The notes: a model not told the origin generated them from the sequence alone. Counted from the first letter of the stretch, positions 7,705-15,820 are shown. The stretch: DNA of 40,700 nt from Streptomyces sp. I05A-00742 (GCF_013055795.1 NZ_JABETO010000041.1:1-40700); one strand, 5' to 3'. Translations and numbers: made by a program.

Positions 7705-8487
7705 CTACGCCGCGTGCCCACCGTCCACCGACACCGACGCCCCCGTCACATACCCCGCCGACGGCGCCACCAGATGCGCCACCATCTCGGCCACCTCCGC
7801 CGGACGCCCGTAGCGCCCCACGGCCGTGAGCGCCGCCTGGGCCTCCGCGTACGGCCCGTCCGCGGGATTCATCTCGGTGTCGACGGGACCGGGGTGGACG
7901 ATGTTGGCGGTGACGCCACTGGGTCCCAGCTCACGGGCCAGGGCCTTGGTCAGGCCGGTCAGAGCCGTCTTGCTGGTGGTGTAGAGCGTGCCCCCGGGGA
8001 ACGGCACGCGCTCCGTCATACAGCTGCCGATCATGATGATGCGTCCGCCCTCGCCGAGGTGGGCGATCGCCGCCCGGGTCGTCAGGTAGACGCCGCGGAT
8101 GTTCACCGCCAGGACGCGGTCGATGTCCTCCAGGGACAGCTCACCGATCGGCCCGAGCACGCCCGCGCCCGCGTTGTTGACGAGGATGTCGAGCCGCCCG
8201 AACTCCGCGACGGCCGCCTCCACCACGCCGTCCGCGGCCGCGGCGTCCGCCGCGTCGGCCCGTACGGCCAGGACGCGCCGGCCGAGCGCCTTCACCTCGG
8301 CAACGACGTCCTCGGCGGCCCGCTCGTTCGACTGATAGGTGAAGGCGACGTCCGCCCCGCCCGCCGCCAGGCGGAGGACGACGGCCCTGCCGATGCCCCG
8401 GCTGCCGCCGGTCACAAGGGCGGCCTTCCCGTCGAAGTCGAGGGGGACCGCCGGGCTGTTCACCGTGCTGTTCGCTGCGTTCTGCAT
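7705..8487 (-). CDS. SDR family NAD(P)-dependent oxidoreductase
   Basis: 260 residues, classical short-chain dehydrogenase: cofactor loop TGGSRGIG (26-33), NNAG (104-107), catalytic Ser155, Tyr169 and Lys173 (YTTSK), and a HPGPVDT segment after the core. It resembles the 3-oxoacyl-ACP reductase/glucose dehydrogenase-like group of single-gene SDRs; the substrate is not predictable. The segment GSRG followed by a TYQSN-type region suggests NADP rather than NAD, which is weak inference. ATG 8487 is used; AGAGGA is about 8 bases upstream. It is divergent from the hydrolase at 8556 with 68 bases between, and its 3' end abuts repeat copy A. Confidence 0.92.
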   Translation of the reverse strand: MQNAANSTVNSPAVPLDFDGKAALVTGGSRGIGRAVVLRLAAGGADVAFTYQSNERAAEDVVAEVKALGRRVLAVRADAADAAAADGVVEAAVAEFGRLDILVNNAGAGVLGPIGELSLEDIDRVLAVNIRGVYLTTRAAIAHLGEGGRIIMIGSCMTERVPFPGGTLYTTSKTALTGLTKALARELGPSGVTANIVHPGPVDTEMNPADGPYAEAQAALTAVGRYGRPAEVAEMVAHLVAPSAGYVTGASVSVDGGHAA

Positions 8488-8543
8488 GCCTGAGATCCTC
8501 TGCCGCGAGGGCTCCCGGGGCTGGCGGCGATCGGACGTGGCGT

Positions 8544-8549
8544 TAGCCT
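8544..8549 (+). promoter_or_regulatory. Putative -10 box of a leaderless transcript
   Basis: TAGCCT (within TTAGCCT), 6 bases before ATG 8556. No Shine-Dalgarno precedes the ATG. Confidence 0.45.
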
Positions 8550-8555
8550 CGGGAC

Positions 8556-9410
8556 ATGAGCAGGCCGCCCTTCCTCACCGTGCCCCCGTGCGCCCGCGCG
8601 TACCGTCTCGCCACCGCGCGCGGGGAGTTCGCCGTCCACGACGCCCGGCCGGCCGGCCCGCACCGCGGCACCGCGCTGCTGGTACCGGGTTTCACGGGCA
8701 GCAAGGAGGACTTCATCGCCCTGCTGGAACCCCTCGCCGCGGGCGGCTTCCGGGCCGTCGCCGTGGACGGGCGGGGACAGTACGAGACCCCGGGCCCGGA
8801 CGACGAATCCGCGTACGCGCAGGAGGAGTTGGCGCTCGACGTCCTGGCGCAGGCGGCCGCGCTCGGCGACGGCCCGGTGCATCTGCTCGGCCACTCCCTG
8901 GGCGGTCTGGTCACGCGGGCGGCCGTCCTCCGCGACCCGCGCCCGTTCCGCTCGCTGACCCTGATGAGCAGCGGCCGCGGGCCGATCTCCGCCGGGCAGC
9001 AGGAGCGCACCGGGATGCTGATCCACGCCCTGGGCGAGCTGAAGATGGACATGGAGAGCGTCTGGCAGGAGATGCGGCGGCTGGACGGCGAGCCGGAGGA
9101 GAGCGTCCTGCCGACGGAGCACAGCGCGTTCCTGCACCAACGCTGGCTGGCCACGCGGCCCGCCCAACTCGTCGCCACCGCACGGCAGTTGATGACGGAG
9201 CCGGACCGTGTGGCGGAGCTGGCGCGGGTGCCGCTCCCGCTGTGCGTCGTCTCGGGCGAGGAGGACTACGCCTGGCCGGTGCCCGAGCTGGACGCGATGG
9301 CGGAGGAGCTGTCCGCGCGGCGCGTGCTGGTCGCGGGCGCGGGGCACTCCCCCAACGCCGAGCAGCCGGCCGTCACGGCCGACGCGCTCCGCTCCTTCTG
9401 GGCCTCCTGA
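8556..9410 (+). CDS. Alpha/beta-fold hydrolase
   Basis: 284 residues with a full hydrolase signature: oxyanion region PGFTGSKEDF (44-53), nucleophile elbow GHSLGG with Ser114, Asp237 in SGEEDYAWPV, and His264 in GAGHSPNAEQP. No signal peptide, so it is probably cytoplasmic. It shares fold but little sequence with the hydrolase at 243-1241; the two are not a recent duplication. It converges with the VOC gene across only 21 bases. The substrate is unknown; related proteins are annotated as esterases or lysophospholipases on fold alone. Confidence 0.9.
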   Translation: MSRPPFLTVPPCARAYRLATARGEFAVHDARPAGPHRGTALLVPGFTGSKEDFIALLEPLAAGGFRAVAVDGRGQYETPGPDDESAYAQEELALDVLAQAAALGDGPVHLLGHSLGGLVTRAAVLRDPRPFRSLTLMSSGRGPISAGQQERTGMLIHALGELKMDMESVWQEMRRLDGEPEESVLPTEHSAFLHQRWLATRPAQLVATARQLMTEPDRVAELARVPLPLCVVSGEEDYAWPVPELDAMAEELSARRVLVAGAGHSPNAEQPAVTADALRSFWAS

Positions 9411-9431
9411 GGCACCCCTCCGGGGAGGCGG

Positions 9432-10208
9432 TCAGCAGCCCCGCGCGTCCTCGGTGACGGTGAAGATGCCGCCCTCGGAGTCGCAGAGGGTCGCCTCGTG
9501 GCCGACCCGGGAGACGCCCGGCTCGGCGGCGACCGAGCCGCCGGCCGCGAGGGCCGCCTCGACGGCCTTCTCCACGTTGTCGACATGGAAGTAGACGTGC
9601 CAGCGCGGCCTGACCTTGGGGTCCGGGGCCGCCTCGACCGCGCCGCCGCGCAGACAGGCCACCGTGTGCCCGCCCACCCGCACCATCACCACGTCGTCCT
9701 CGTAGCGGACGTCCGTCTCCTGGCCGTCCCACTGGAAGACCCCGCCGTAGAAGAGGGCGGCGTCGAAGCAGTCGCGGGTGCGCAGCTCCAGCCAGGCGGG
9801 GGCGGCGCCCGTGCCGATGCTCCAGTCGCGCAGCACCCGGCCCTCCCAGAAGCCGAAGACCGCCCCGTCCGGGTCGGCGGCCAGTACGGCGCGGCCACCG
9901 CCGAAGGCGAGCGGGCCGACCGCGACGGTGCCGCCGCGCTCACGCACCCGGGCGGCGGCCGCGTCGGCGTCGTCCACGGAGAAGTAGCTGGTCCAGGAGA
10001 CCGGCACGCCCATCCGCCGGGCGACGTTGCCGAGTCCCGCGACGGGCCGGCCGCCGGAGAGGGCCACGCAGAAGTCCTCCCCGAGCGAGCCCTTACGGAA
10101 GGTCCAGCCGAGCGCCGCGCCGTAGAACCGCTGCGCCGCACCGAGGTCGCCGGTCAGCAGGCTCACCCAGCAGGGCGTTCCCGGCCCCGCACGGTCGGAA
10201 GCCGACAT
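9432..10208 (-). CDS. Two-domain VOC (glyoxalase-like) protein
   Basis: 258 residues from ATG 10208 (MSASDRAGPGTPCWVSLLTGD), chosen because GAGG lies about 8 bases upstream; the open frame extends further 5' in unlike composition. Two repeats of the vicinal oxygen chelate fold are visible: about 12-125 (PCWVSLLTGDLGAAQRFYGAALGW as a hallmark start, then GVPVSWTSYFSVDD) and about 140-250 (PAWLELRTRDCFDAALFYGGVF, then RWHVYFHVDN). This tandem layout resembles mycobacterial CFP30B (Rv0577). VOC proteins bind metals for isomerase, dioxygenase or resistance reactions, but the specific reaction cannot be assigned here. Cytoplasmic. It lies downstream of the NYN gene on the same strand with a 165-base gap. 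Confidence 0.88.
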   Translation of the reverse strand: MSASDRAGPGTPCWVSLLTGDLGAAQRFYGAALGWTFRKGSLGEDFCVALSGGRPVAGLGNVARRMGVPVSWTSYFSVDDADAAAARVRERGGTVAVGPLAFGGGRAVLAADPDGAVFGFWEGRVLRDWSIGTGAAPAWLELRTRDCFDAALFYGGVFQWDGQETDVRYEDDVVMVRVGGHTVACLRGGAVEAAPDPKVRPRWHVYFHVDNVEKAVEAALAAGGSVAAEPGVSRVGHEATLCDSEGGIFTVTEDARGC

Positions 10209-10373
10209 GGCCGATCGCCTCGTTTCTGTTGTCCGGTTCTCCAGCGGTGACGGGTGGCCGGCGCGCATCGGGCCGCGGCCCACCCGTAGCCAGGGTTCCA
10301 CTCGCTCCTCCGGTGCGCATTCCGGCACGCGCGTCCCGCGCGCAGTTCTCCGCCCCTGGCGTATGCCCTCGTC

Positions 10374-11318
10374 TCAGAACTGCATGCGTACGTGGTCCCA
10401 GAACCCGTCGCGCAGCGCCCGGCGCAGGTCCGCGTGGCCGCGCAGGGACAGGCCGAGCAGCGCCTCCGCCTCGACCAGCAGTTCCTGGTCGACGGCGCCG
10501 GGGAGGTAGGGATGGCCGGGGAGCAGTTCGGCCAGGGCGTCCCGGCCGCGCGTCCCCAGCCACTGCGAGGCGACCTGGGCGCCGACGAACCGTACGCCCT
10601 CCCGGTCGGGGACGGGCCCGCGCGGGGCGGTCTCGCCGGGCGGCTCCGGGGCGGCGCGCCGGGCGACGTAGGGCCCGCAGAAGTCGCGGTCGAAGGTGCG
10701 CCGGCTGTCCACCTCCCACAGCAGCGGGTCCGCCTGGTTGCGCCCGCCCGGGGCCTCGATGCCCCAGAGGTGGACGCGGGCGCCGTAGCCCTGTGCCGCC
10801 TCGACGGCGGAGACCAGGTCCTCGTCGCCGCCGACGAGCACCGCGTCGCTGATGGCCCGGTGCCGGGCCAGGGTCTCCAGGTCGGTGCGGATGAGGGAGT
10901 CCACGCCCTTCTGCTGGTTGTTGGCGTTGAGGTTGCCGAGCCGGACCTTGACGTCGGGGAGCTCGGCGATGCCCTGCTGCTCGGCCGTGTGGATGCGGCG
11001 GCGGGCGCCGTCGTACCAGTAGAGGCGCAGCAGCCGGCTGTCGGGGAAGATCTTGCGGGCCTTGTCGATGAACGCCTCGATCAGTCCCTCGGCGTCGAGT
11101 TCGATGGCCCGTCGGTCCTCGGTGCCGACGACGAGGCGGCCCGCCGCGGCGTAGGCGTAGCCCGCGTCCACGAAGACCGCGTGGGTGGCGGGGGTGGTGG
11201 CGACCTCGGCGAGGACGCGGGTCAGCAGCTCGTTGGTGCGCTCGATGCCGGCGACGACCGCGGCGAGGTCGGGCGCTTCGGGGAGTTCTTCGGTCAATGT
11301 GGGGGGCTCGCTGGTCAT
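10374..11318 (-). CDS. NYN domain-containing (PIN-like nuclease fold) protein
   Basis: 314 residues from ATG 11318. The NYN/PIN-like domain spans about 45-200: Asp51 in AVFVDAGYAYA, Asp140 in KGVDSLIRTDLETLA and Asp165/Asp167 in LVGGDEDLVSAV form the expected acidic metal-binding cluster, so a ribonuclease activity is plausible. About 235-314 is a separate C-terminal region (GVRFVGAQVASQWLGTRGRDALAELLPG) resembling a helical OST-HTH/LOTUS-like or DNA/RNA-binding add-on; this is uncertain. A TTG at 11339 would extend the frame by seven residues; neither start has a good Shine-Dalgarno. The upstream gap is AT-rich with a TetR-like palindrome. Its target RNA is unknown. Confidence 0.88.
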   Translation of the reverse strand: MTSEPPTLTEELPEAPDLAAVVAGIERTNELLTRVLAEVATTPATHAVFVDAGYAYAAAGRLVVGTEDRRAIELDAEGLIEAFIDKARKIFPDSRLLRLYWYDGARRRIHTAEQQGIAELPDVKVRLGNLNANNQQKGVDSLIRTDLETLARHRAISDAVLVGGDEDLVSAVEAAQGYGARVHLWGIEAPGGRNQADPLLWEVDSRRTFDRDFCGPYVARRAAPEPPGETAPRGPVPDREGVRFVGAQVASQWLGTRGRDALAELLPGHPYLPGAVDQELLVEAEALLGLSLRGHADLRRALRDGFWDHVRMQF

Positions 11319-11342
11319 GTGGGGGGCTCGCTCGCTCAAAAC

Positions 11343-11358
11343 ACTACCGGTCGGTAAT
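11343..11358. promoter_or_regulatory. Candidate TetR-type operator in an AT-rich divergent promoter
   Basis: ACTACCG-GT-CGGTAAT: two 7-base half-sites, 6 of 7 complementary, just upstream of the NYN gene. It lies at the edge of an unusually AT-rich stretch (11353-11398) shared with the rightward 50-residue gene. ACCG/CGGT half-sites are common among TetR-family operators. Regulator unknown. Confidence 0.35.
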
Positions 11359-11413
11359 TAGTCATGATAAAAATTTCTTTAGCGTAGGGAATGTTTGCAG
11401 ACAGCACCTCGTT

Positions 11414-11455
11414 GGACACGTATGGGAACGCGCCGCGACGTGGCGGCGCGTGTCC
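11414..11455 (+). promoter_or_regulatory. Leader hairpin before the 50-residue gene
   Basis: ACGCGCCGC (11428-11436) pairs with GCGGCGCGT (11443-11451) around a 6-base loop, with outer GGACA (11414-11418) opposite TGTCC (11451-11455). It lies about 50 bases upstream of the GTG 11506 start, inside the presumed 5' leader. Function unknown. Confidence 0.35.
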
Positions 11456-11505
11456 CTGTTCTTGACGAAGTTCTCCTCAGGAGGATCAGACGAAGGGAGA
11501 AGCCT

Positions 11506-11658
11506 GTGCGCTTCGAGATCATGCGACTGGACGACGTCGACGGCACCGCCCTCGACAGCACCGTCGTGGACGCCGCCTCCGTCAACCGGATCGTGCAGCA
11601 GGCCGCCTCTGTCGGCCAGCGCATCTACATCCGCCCGGCCGACACCGCGACACGGTGA
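11506..11658 (+). CDS. Small conserved hypothetical protein
   Basis: 50 residues starting VRFEIMRLDDVDGTALDS and ending IYIRPADTATR. GTG 11506 has AAGGGAG about 6-7 bases upstream, with a second AGGAGG at 11479-11484. The peptide is soluble, with predicted beta-alpha-beta character and no cysteines. I recall similar ~50-residue proteins in other Streptomyces in the same place next to a NYN-domain gene, which is the main support. It is followed by a hairpin terminator and converges on marC. Function unknown. Confidence 0.72.
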   Translation: MRFEIMRLDDVDGTALDSTVVDAASVNRIVQQAASVGQRIYIRPADTATR

Positions 11659-11701
11659 CGCGCTAAAGAGTACGCACGTCCGGTCCTCACCGGACGCGGA
11701 A

Positions 11702-11732
11702 CGCCCCCGCACGGACCGTCCGTACGGGGGCG
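11702..11732. terminator. Bidirectional terminator between the 50-residue gene and marC
   Basis: CGCCCCCGCACGGA (11702-11715) pairs with TCCGTACGGGGGCG (11719-11732), 13 of 14 bp, with a 3-base loop. Flanking GGAACG and CGTTCC extend the symmetry. Confidence 0.75.
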
Positions 11733-11775
11733 CCTCGCGTTCCGGGGGCCGGTCACCGGCCGCCGGAGCGGCCGT

Positions 11776-12381
11776 TCACCAGTTGTGGATCACCTGCGTG
11801 ATGCCGTTGATGATCTGCTGGACGGCGAGCGCGGAGAGCATCATGCCCGCGAGCCGGGTGACCAGCACCACACCGCCGTCCTTGATCACCTTGATGATCA
11901 GCAGCGAGTAGCGCATCACCAGCCACAGCACGACGTGCATCGCGGCGATCGCGCACCACACCGAGACCTGCGAGGCGAACGAGTCCGCGTGCTGCACCGC
12001 GAGGATCACCGAGACGATCGCACCGGGCCCGGCGAGCAGGGGCATGCCCAGCGGTACGAGCGCGGCGTTGACGTCCTTCGTCTGCGTCGGCTCCTCCGAC
12101 TTGCCGGTGAGCAGGTCCAGCGCGATCAGCAGCAGGAGCAGTCCGCCCGCGATCATCAGGGCCGGGGTGGTGATGTGCAGGTAGTCGAGGATCTGCTGGC
12201 CGCAGATCCCGAAGACGGTGATGACGCCGAAGGCGACGGCCGCCGCCTGCCAGGCCATGCGCCGCTGGACCTTGGCGGGCCGGCCCGAGGACAGGGCGAG
12301 GAAGATCGGCGTGATCCCGGGCGGGTCCATGATCACGAACAGGGTGAGGAAGAGGGAGCCGAAGACGGCGAAGTCGAACAC
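11776..12381 (-). CDS. MarC family integral membrane protein
   Basis: 201 residues with six probable membrane helices; hallmark segments are the start FDFAVFGSLFLTLFVIMDPPGITPIF and the internal LGMPLLAGPGAIVSVIL, the two Pro/Gly-containing motifs of the MarC (UPF0056) family. Family members were once thought to confer multiple antibiotic resistance, but this was not upheld; the transported substrate is unknown. The start is GTG 12381 with AAGG about 8 bases upstream. It lies 204 bases downstream of the PHP gene on the same strand, and that spacer contains no recognisable gene. Confidence 0.93.
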   Translation of the reverse strand: MFDFAVFGSLFLTLFVIMDPPGITPIFLALSSGRPAKVQRRMAWQAAAVAFGVITVFGICGQQILDYLHITTPALMIAGGLLLLLIALDLLTGKSEEPTQTKDVNAALVPLGMPLLAGPGAIVSVILAVQHADSFASQVSVWCAIAAMHVVLWLVMRYSLLIIKVIKDGGVVLVTRLAGMMLSALAVQQIINGITQVIHNW

Positions 12382-12585
12382 AGTGAGGGCCTTGCGGTGC
12401 GGTGCTGGGAGGAGGACGTGGGAGACGAGGGCGACGCGGAAGGTCGTCGGACGGGAAGGGCAGAAGCGGGGAGCCGTGCCGAACGGAAGCGCGCCGTTTC
12501 CGTACGGCGCACGGATGCGCGCGGAAGCCCGGACACCGTCAGGAGTGCCCGGCCCGCGCTGGGTGCCTTCCGGGGTGGTGCGGGA

Positions 12586-13449
12586 TCAGCCGCCCGCGCC
12601 CGGGACGGGGAACGCGCCCGTCGCGCGGCGCGTGATCTCGCCGTAGATCTCGGGATCGGTGGTGAACTCGCCGAGTCCACAGGTCTTGTTGCGGCCGTGG
12701 TAGTCGCTGGAACCCGTGGTCAGCAGGCCGAGGTCGGCGGCGAGGCCGCGCAGCCGGGCGCGGGTGGGCGCGTCGTGGTCCATGTGATCGACCTCGACGC
12801 CGTCGAGCCCGGCCGCGGCCAGCTCGGCTATCGCGCCCTCGGGGACGCACACGCCCCGCTTGACGGCCATCGGGTGGGCGAGGACGGAGACGCCGCCGGC
12901 GGCCTTGACCAGGCGGACGGCCTCGAAGGGGTCCAGCTCGTGCTTCTCCGCGTACGCGCGGCCGCCGTTGCCGAGCCACTGCGGGGCGAAGGCGTCCGAG
13001 ACGGTGTCGACCACCCCGAGCTCGACCATGGCCCTGGCCACGTGCGGCCGGCCGACGGCCCCGCCCGCGGCCAGCTCCGCCACCCGCTCCCAGGTGACCG
13101 GCACACCGAGTTCGCGCAGCCGGGCCACCATCGCCCGGGCCCGGGGCTCGCGGCCGCCGTGGACGAGCTCGCGCGCGCGGGCGAACTCGGGCTCGGCCGG
13201 GTCGAAGAGGTAGGCGAGCAGGTGCACCCCGATGCCGTGCCCGCCGCCGAGGCGGCAGGAGAGCTCCGCGCCGGTGACCAGCGTCAGGCCCGGCGGCAGC
13301 GCCGCGATGGCCTCCGCGTGTCCGCCGACGCCGTCGTGGTCGGTCAGCGCCACCACGTCGAGACCCGCCGCGGCCGCGTTGCGGACCAGCTCGGCCGGGG
13401 TGTCCGTACCGTCGGAGGCCGTCGAGTGGGTGTGCAGGTCGATGCGCAC
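12586..13449 (-). CDS. PHP domain phosphoesterase (RNase AM / YciV-like)
   Basis: 287 residues covering a complete PHP domain: DLHTHS (4-9), TDHD (36-39), a Glu in GAELSC, HPM in VLAHPMAVKRG, and SSDYHG near the C-terminus. These supply the histidine and aspartate ligands of the trinuclear metal site. The closest known class is the YciV/TrpH type, shown in other bacteria to act on 3',5'-nucleotide bisphosphates and 5' ends of RNA; activity here is inferred from motifs. The start ATG 13449 (MRIDLHTHST) places the first metal motif at residue 4, as usual. Cytoplasmic. marC follows. Confidence 0.92.
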   Translation of the reverse strand: MRIDLHTHSTASDGTDTPAELVRNAAAAGLDVVALTDHDGVGGHAEAIAALPPGLTLVTGAELSCRLGGGHGIGVHLLAYLFDPAEPEFARARELVHGGREPRARAMVARLRELGVPVTWERVAELAAGGAVGRPHVARAMVELGVVDTVSDAFAPQWLGNGGRAYAEKHELDPFEAVRLVKAAGGVSVLAHPMAVKRGVCVPEGAIAELAAAGLDGVEVDHMDHDAPTRARLRGLAADLGLLTTGSSDYHGRNKTCGLGEFTTDPEIYGEITRRATGAFPVPGAGG

Positions 13450-13500
13450 GACTCGGGCCTCCCAGCGCCACGGGCGAAAAGGTGAACGAACGGAACCGGA

Positions 13501-14227
13501 TCAGGATAACCGTCGGCCATGGCCGTCCCGGCCGGTCCGATCCGGAGCCCCGGGCGGACCGGACACGACAGTTTGTACAGGGCGGCGACGTGTACAGGGC
13601 GGCGACCCGGCGGGGACCGGTGGACCACTCCCCCGCGATCCCCGCCTCCTCGTACGCGGCGAGCATGTCCCGCGCGTCCGCCCTGAGCCCGGGGACCGGG
13701 TCGCCGGCCGCGATGTCCCTCAGCAGCGGGACGTACCGCCCCGCCGGCGCGTAGCTCGTCGCGTAAACGGCCGCTTCGCGCAGGTCGTCCGCCGGATCGC
13801 GCAGCGCCTTCGCTACACGGGTGCAAGCGGCCTCGTCGGGCTCGTACGGGGACCCCAGGGCCAGCATCAGCAGCGCCCCGGCGCGCTCCTCCACGCTTCC
13901 GGCCCCGTCGTGGAGGGACATGAGCTCTTCGTGCGCGAACACGTCGAGGTGCTGCTCGGCATGGGCGAGGAAGGCCCGGCACTGGGCCGGAACGTCCGCG
14001 GTGACGAAGACGAACGAGCAGCACGTGGCGTCGTCGAGGCAGCAGGTGAGGCCGACGCCCGACGCGATGGCCCAGGTGACCTCGCGCAGCGTGCCGGCCT
14101 CGGGGTCGTCCTCGGTCTCGTCGGCCACGGCCCAGCCGAAGGCGGCCGCGTACCCCGCGACCTGCTCCTCGGCATGGGTCGCGGACCGCAGCACCAGCCG
14201 CCTCGACCTGTTCCGGAAAGCTGACAT
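13501..14227 (-). CDS. HEAT-repeat-like conserved protein with disturbed 3' end
   Basis: From ATG 14227 (MSAFRNRSRRLVLRSATHAEEQ; GGAG about 7 bases upstream) a coherent protein runs about 212 residues. Two Cys-containing segments (LTCCLDDATCCSFVFV, 60-75) precede helical pairs at about 115-195 (DDLREAAVYATSYAPAGRYVPLLRDIAAGD) like HEAT repeats. At 13574-13607 a 17-bp unit is tandemly duplicated. In the present frame no stop occurs until 12539, deep inside the PHP gene; with one unit the frame would end at 13344, with three units at 13501. The right end given here is therefore an estimate of the natural end, not a stop in the present frame. Function unknown; it is probably a scaffold. Disruption could be real or a sequencing error. 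Confidence 0.55.
13574..13607. repeat. 17-bp tandem duplication
   Basis: TGTACAGGGCGGCGACG at 13574-13590 is repeated at 13591-13607 with one difference at the last base. As 17 is not a multiple of 3, each unit gained or lost shifts the reading frame of the HEAT-like gene. Confidence 0.92.
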
Positions 14228-14376
14228 CCGCGTGCTCCGCACCCCTGGGGACAGCTCCCGCGCGGAACACCGCGAACGCGCGTTCGCGCCGGGGGCGGAT
14301 CCTTCCCCCCGGCAGGCGCGCGGTCAACCGCCCTGACGAACCGGCTTCCGGAGGGGTCCCGTTCAGGAGGTCCCGT

Positions 14377-15018
14377 TCAGGGCGAGACGATCCAGGGCGA
14401 GAGCGCCCCGCAGGGCAGCAGGTCCACCTCGGCGCCCGCGTCGCGCAGATCGGTGAGGACCAGCTCGTCGTACATCAGCAGTCCCGACTGCTCGGGCCAG
14501 ACGATCGCCCACAGCCAGAGCCCGCGTGCCTCGCCCGCGAAGACGGCCCGGTCGCCGGGGACGCCGGACACATGCCAGAGGGGGGTGGGCCGGCCCGCGG
14601 CGAGGACCTTGGCGTGGGGGGCGCGGTCGACGCTCAGATGGGGGCCGGGGTCGGGGCCGTCGATGCCGGCGTACCGGGAGCCCAGCCCGACCCCCAGCTC
14701 CTCGGCGACCAGCAGCAGCTCGCCGGGACCGCCGAGCGGCCCCGGGCCCGAGCAGGCGACCGCGGTGGCCCGGCCGCCGCCGCGGTCGTCACCGGCGCAG
14801 ACGACGCCGGTGAACAGCCAGCCCACCGGCAGCGGCCAGGGCATCCAGACGGGGACCCGGGCCCGGTTGACGACGACGGCAAGCGCCTCGACGCTCGGCG
14901 GGACCACGGGCTGCAGAGGGTGCACGCTTCCGTGCACGGCGCACTGCCACGAGTCGGCGAAGAGACCGGGCGCTCGCACCCGGCCACCGCACTTCGGGCA
15001 ACTGGGTTCGCCCCTCAT
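14377..15018 (-). CDS. DUF6758 family protein with N-terminal zinc ribbon
   Basis: 213 residues from ATG 15018 (MRGEPSCPKCGGRVRAPG). A zinc-ribbon-like head is formed by CPKC at 7-10 and the Cys/His of WQCAVHGSVH; the rest is a conserved Streptomyces domain containing PVWMPWPLPVGWLFTGV and WAIVWPEQSGLLMYDELVL, matching DUF6758 as I know it. A TTG at 15027 in the same frame is nearer the GGGAGG (15031-15036, 4 bases away) and may be used instead, adding three residues. No signal peptide or clear membrane helix. Function unknown. It is cotranscribed, by spacing, with the SuFu gene upstream (116-base gap). Confidence 0.85.
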   Translation of the reverse strand: MRGEPSCPKCGGRVRAPGLFADSWQCAVHGSVHPLQPVVPPSVEALAVVVNRARVPVWMPWPLPVGWLFTGVVCAGDDRGGGRATAVACSGPGPLGGPGELLLVAEELGVGLGSRYAGIDGPDPGPHLSVDRAPHAKVLAAGRPTPLWHVSGVPGDRAVFAGEARGLWLWAIVWPEQSGLLMYDELVLTDLRDAGAEVDLLPCGALSPWIVSP

Positions 15019-15134
15019 AGGTTCCAACGGTCCTCCCAGGGCGCCGTCGCGTCAAGGACGATCACCCTTCCGGAGTGCCGCGCCCGCATGGGCGGTTAGG
15101 GCCCGTCCCACCCGTCCCCGCGGCCCCGTTCGCG

Positions 15135-15752
15135 TCACCCGAGCGGGACGCCCTGCCGCAGCGGGTCCCGCAGATCGGTGCCGTGCCGCAGCCAGCGCTC
15201 CTCCAGGGCGGCCGCGCCCTGGACGCGCTTCCACGCGGCCTCGTTGGGGGTCATCGGCAGCAACGGGAGGAAGCGGACGGGGTCCATGGGCTCGTCGAGC
15301 TCCAGGTCCTCGACCAGTCCTCCCGGCTCACCGACGAGGACGGCCGTGAACGGCGCTCCCGGCCAGAGCGGCCCGCCCGTGTCCAGGGACGCGCCGGGCG
15401 CCACGATCACGCCCTCCACCTGGGGCGAGGAGGCGAGCACGGCCAGCGGGCGGAGGACCTTGTCCGTGTCGGCGCGGCCCGCGCGGACGGTGAGGATCAG
15501 TTCGGCGCGGGGGCCGCGCACCGGGTCGGCCAGGGCGGCCGTGGGGTCGGTCATGGGCCGGTCCGACATGCCGAGAGTGACGTAACGCACAGCGGCCCCG
15601 CCATCGGACCCCGGGGCGTTCCCCGGCTCGGACACCGGGAAGCGGAGGACTTCGATGCGGTCGGTGCCGAGGAAGGTCACGGCGGCGCGGGCGTCCGGTT
15701 CCCCGAACACGGAGCGCATTTTGGCCTCGACCGACGCGAGAACGTCTGACAT
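15135..15752 (-). CDS. Suppressor-of-fused (SuFu) domain protein
   Basis: 205 residues from ATG 15752 (MSDVLASVEAKMRSVFGEPDARA). The core includes RYVTLGMSDRPM and RAELILTVR, then a C-terminal part with FLPLLPMTPNEAAWKR, typical of bacterial SuFu-family proteins. The eukaryotic namesake is a signalling inhibitor; bacterial members are of unknown function and often sit near immunity or polymorphic-toxin genes, though nothing like that is seen here. ATG 15764 would add four residues. TATGCT lies 7 bases before ATG 15752 and there is no Shine-Dalgarno, so a leaderless transcript is suspected. It is divergent from corA. Confidence 0.87.
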   Translation of the reverse strand: MSDVLASVEAKMRSVFGEPDARAAVTFLGTDRIEVLRFPVSEPGNAPGSDGGAAVRYVTLGMSDRPMTDPTAALADPVRGPRAELILTVRAGRADTDKVLRPLAVLASSPQVEGVIVAPGASLDTGGPLWPGAPFTAVLVGEPGGLVEDLELDEPMDPVRFLPLLPMTPNEAAWKRVQGAAALEERWLRHGTDLRDPLRQGVPLG

Positions 15753-15759
15753 GGTGCCG

Positions 15760-15765
15760 AGCATA
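15760..15765 (-). promoter_or_regulatory. Putative -10 box of a leaderless transcript
   Basis: TATGCT on the minus strand followed by 7 bases and ATG 15752 of the SuFu gene. Confidence 0.42.
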
Positions 15766-15795
15766 GAACGCGTATCGAACAGGCAAAGCGGGGGC

Positions 15796-15820
15796 TTGAC
15801 GTCCCGGCGGCTGCTAGCCT
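15796..15820 (+). promoter_or_regulatory. Possible corA promoter elements
   Basis: TTGACG (15796-15801) and TAGCCT (15815-15820) resemble -35 and -10 boxes, but the 13-base spacer is too short for a normal sigma-70-type promoter. Only the TAGCCT may be used, giving a start near 15827 and a ~410-base leader. Confidence 0.25.

Noticed and set aside
11319..11339. TTG start for the NYN gene
   Set aside because: It lies 1 base from a TAGTGT that could be a -10 box and has no ribosome site; ATG 11318 was preferred, though with modest support.
11785..13485. 566-codon rightward frame opposite marC and the PHP gene
   Set aside because: Asp/Gly/Arg/Gln-rich shadow antisense to two clear genes.
12539..13500. 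Reading the HEAT-like gene through to 12539 as one large protein
   Set aside because: It would overlap most of the PHP gene in another frame on the same strand; the PHP frame has all metal motifs, so the extension is taken as an effect of the 17-bp duplication.
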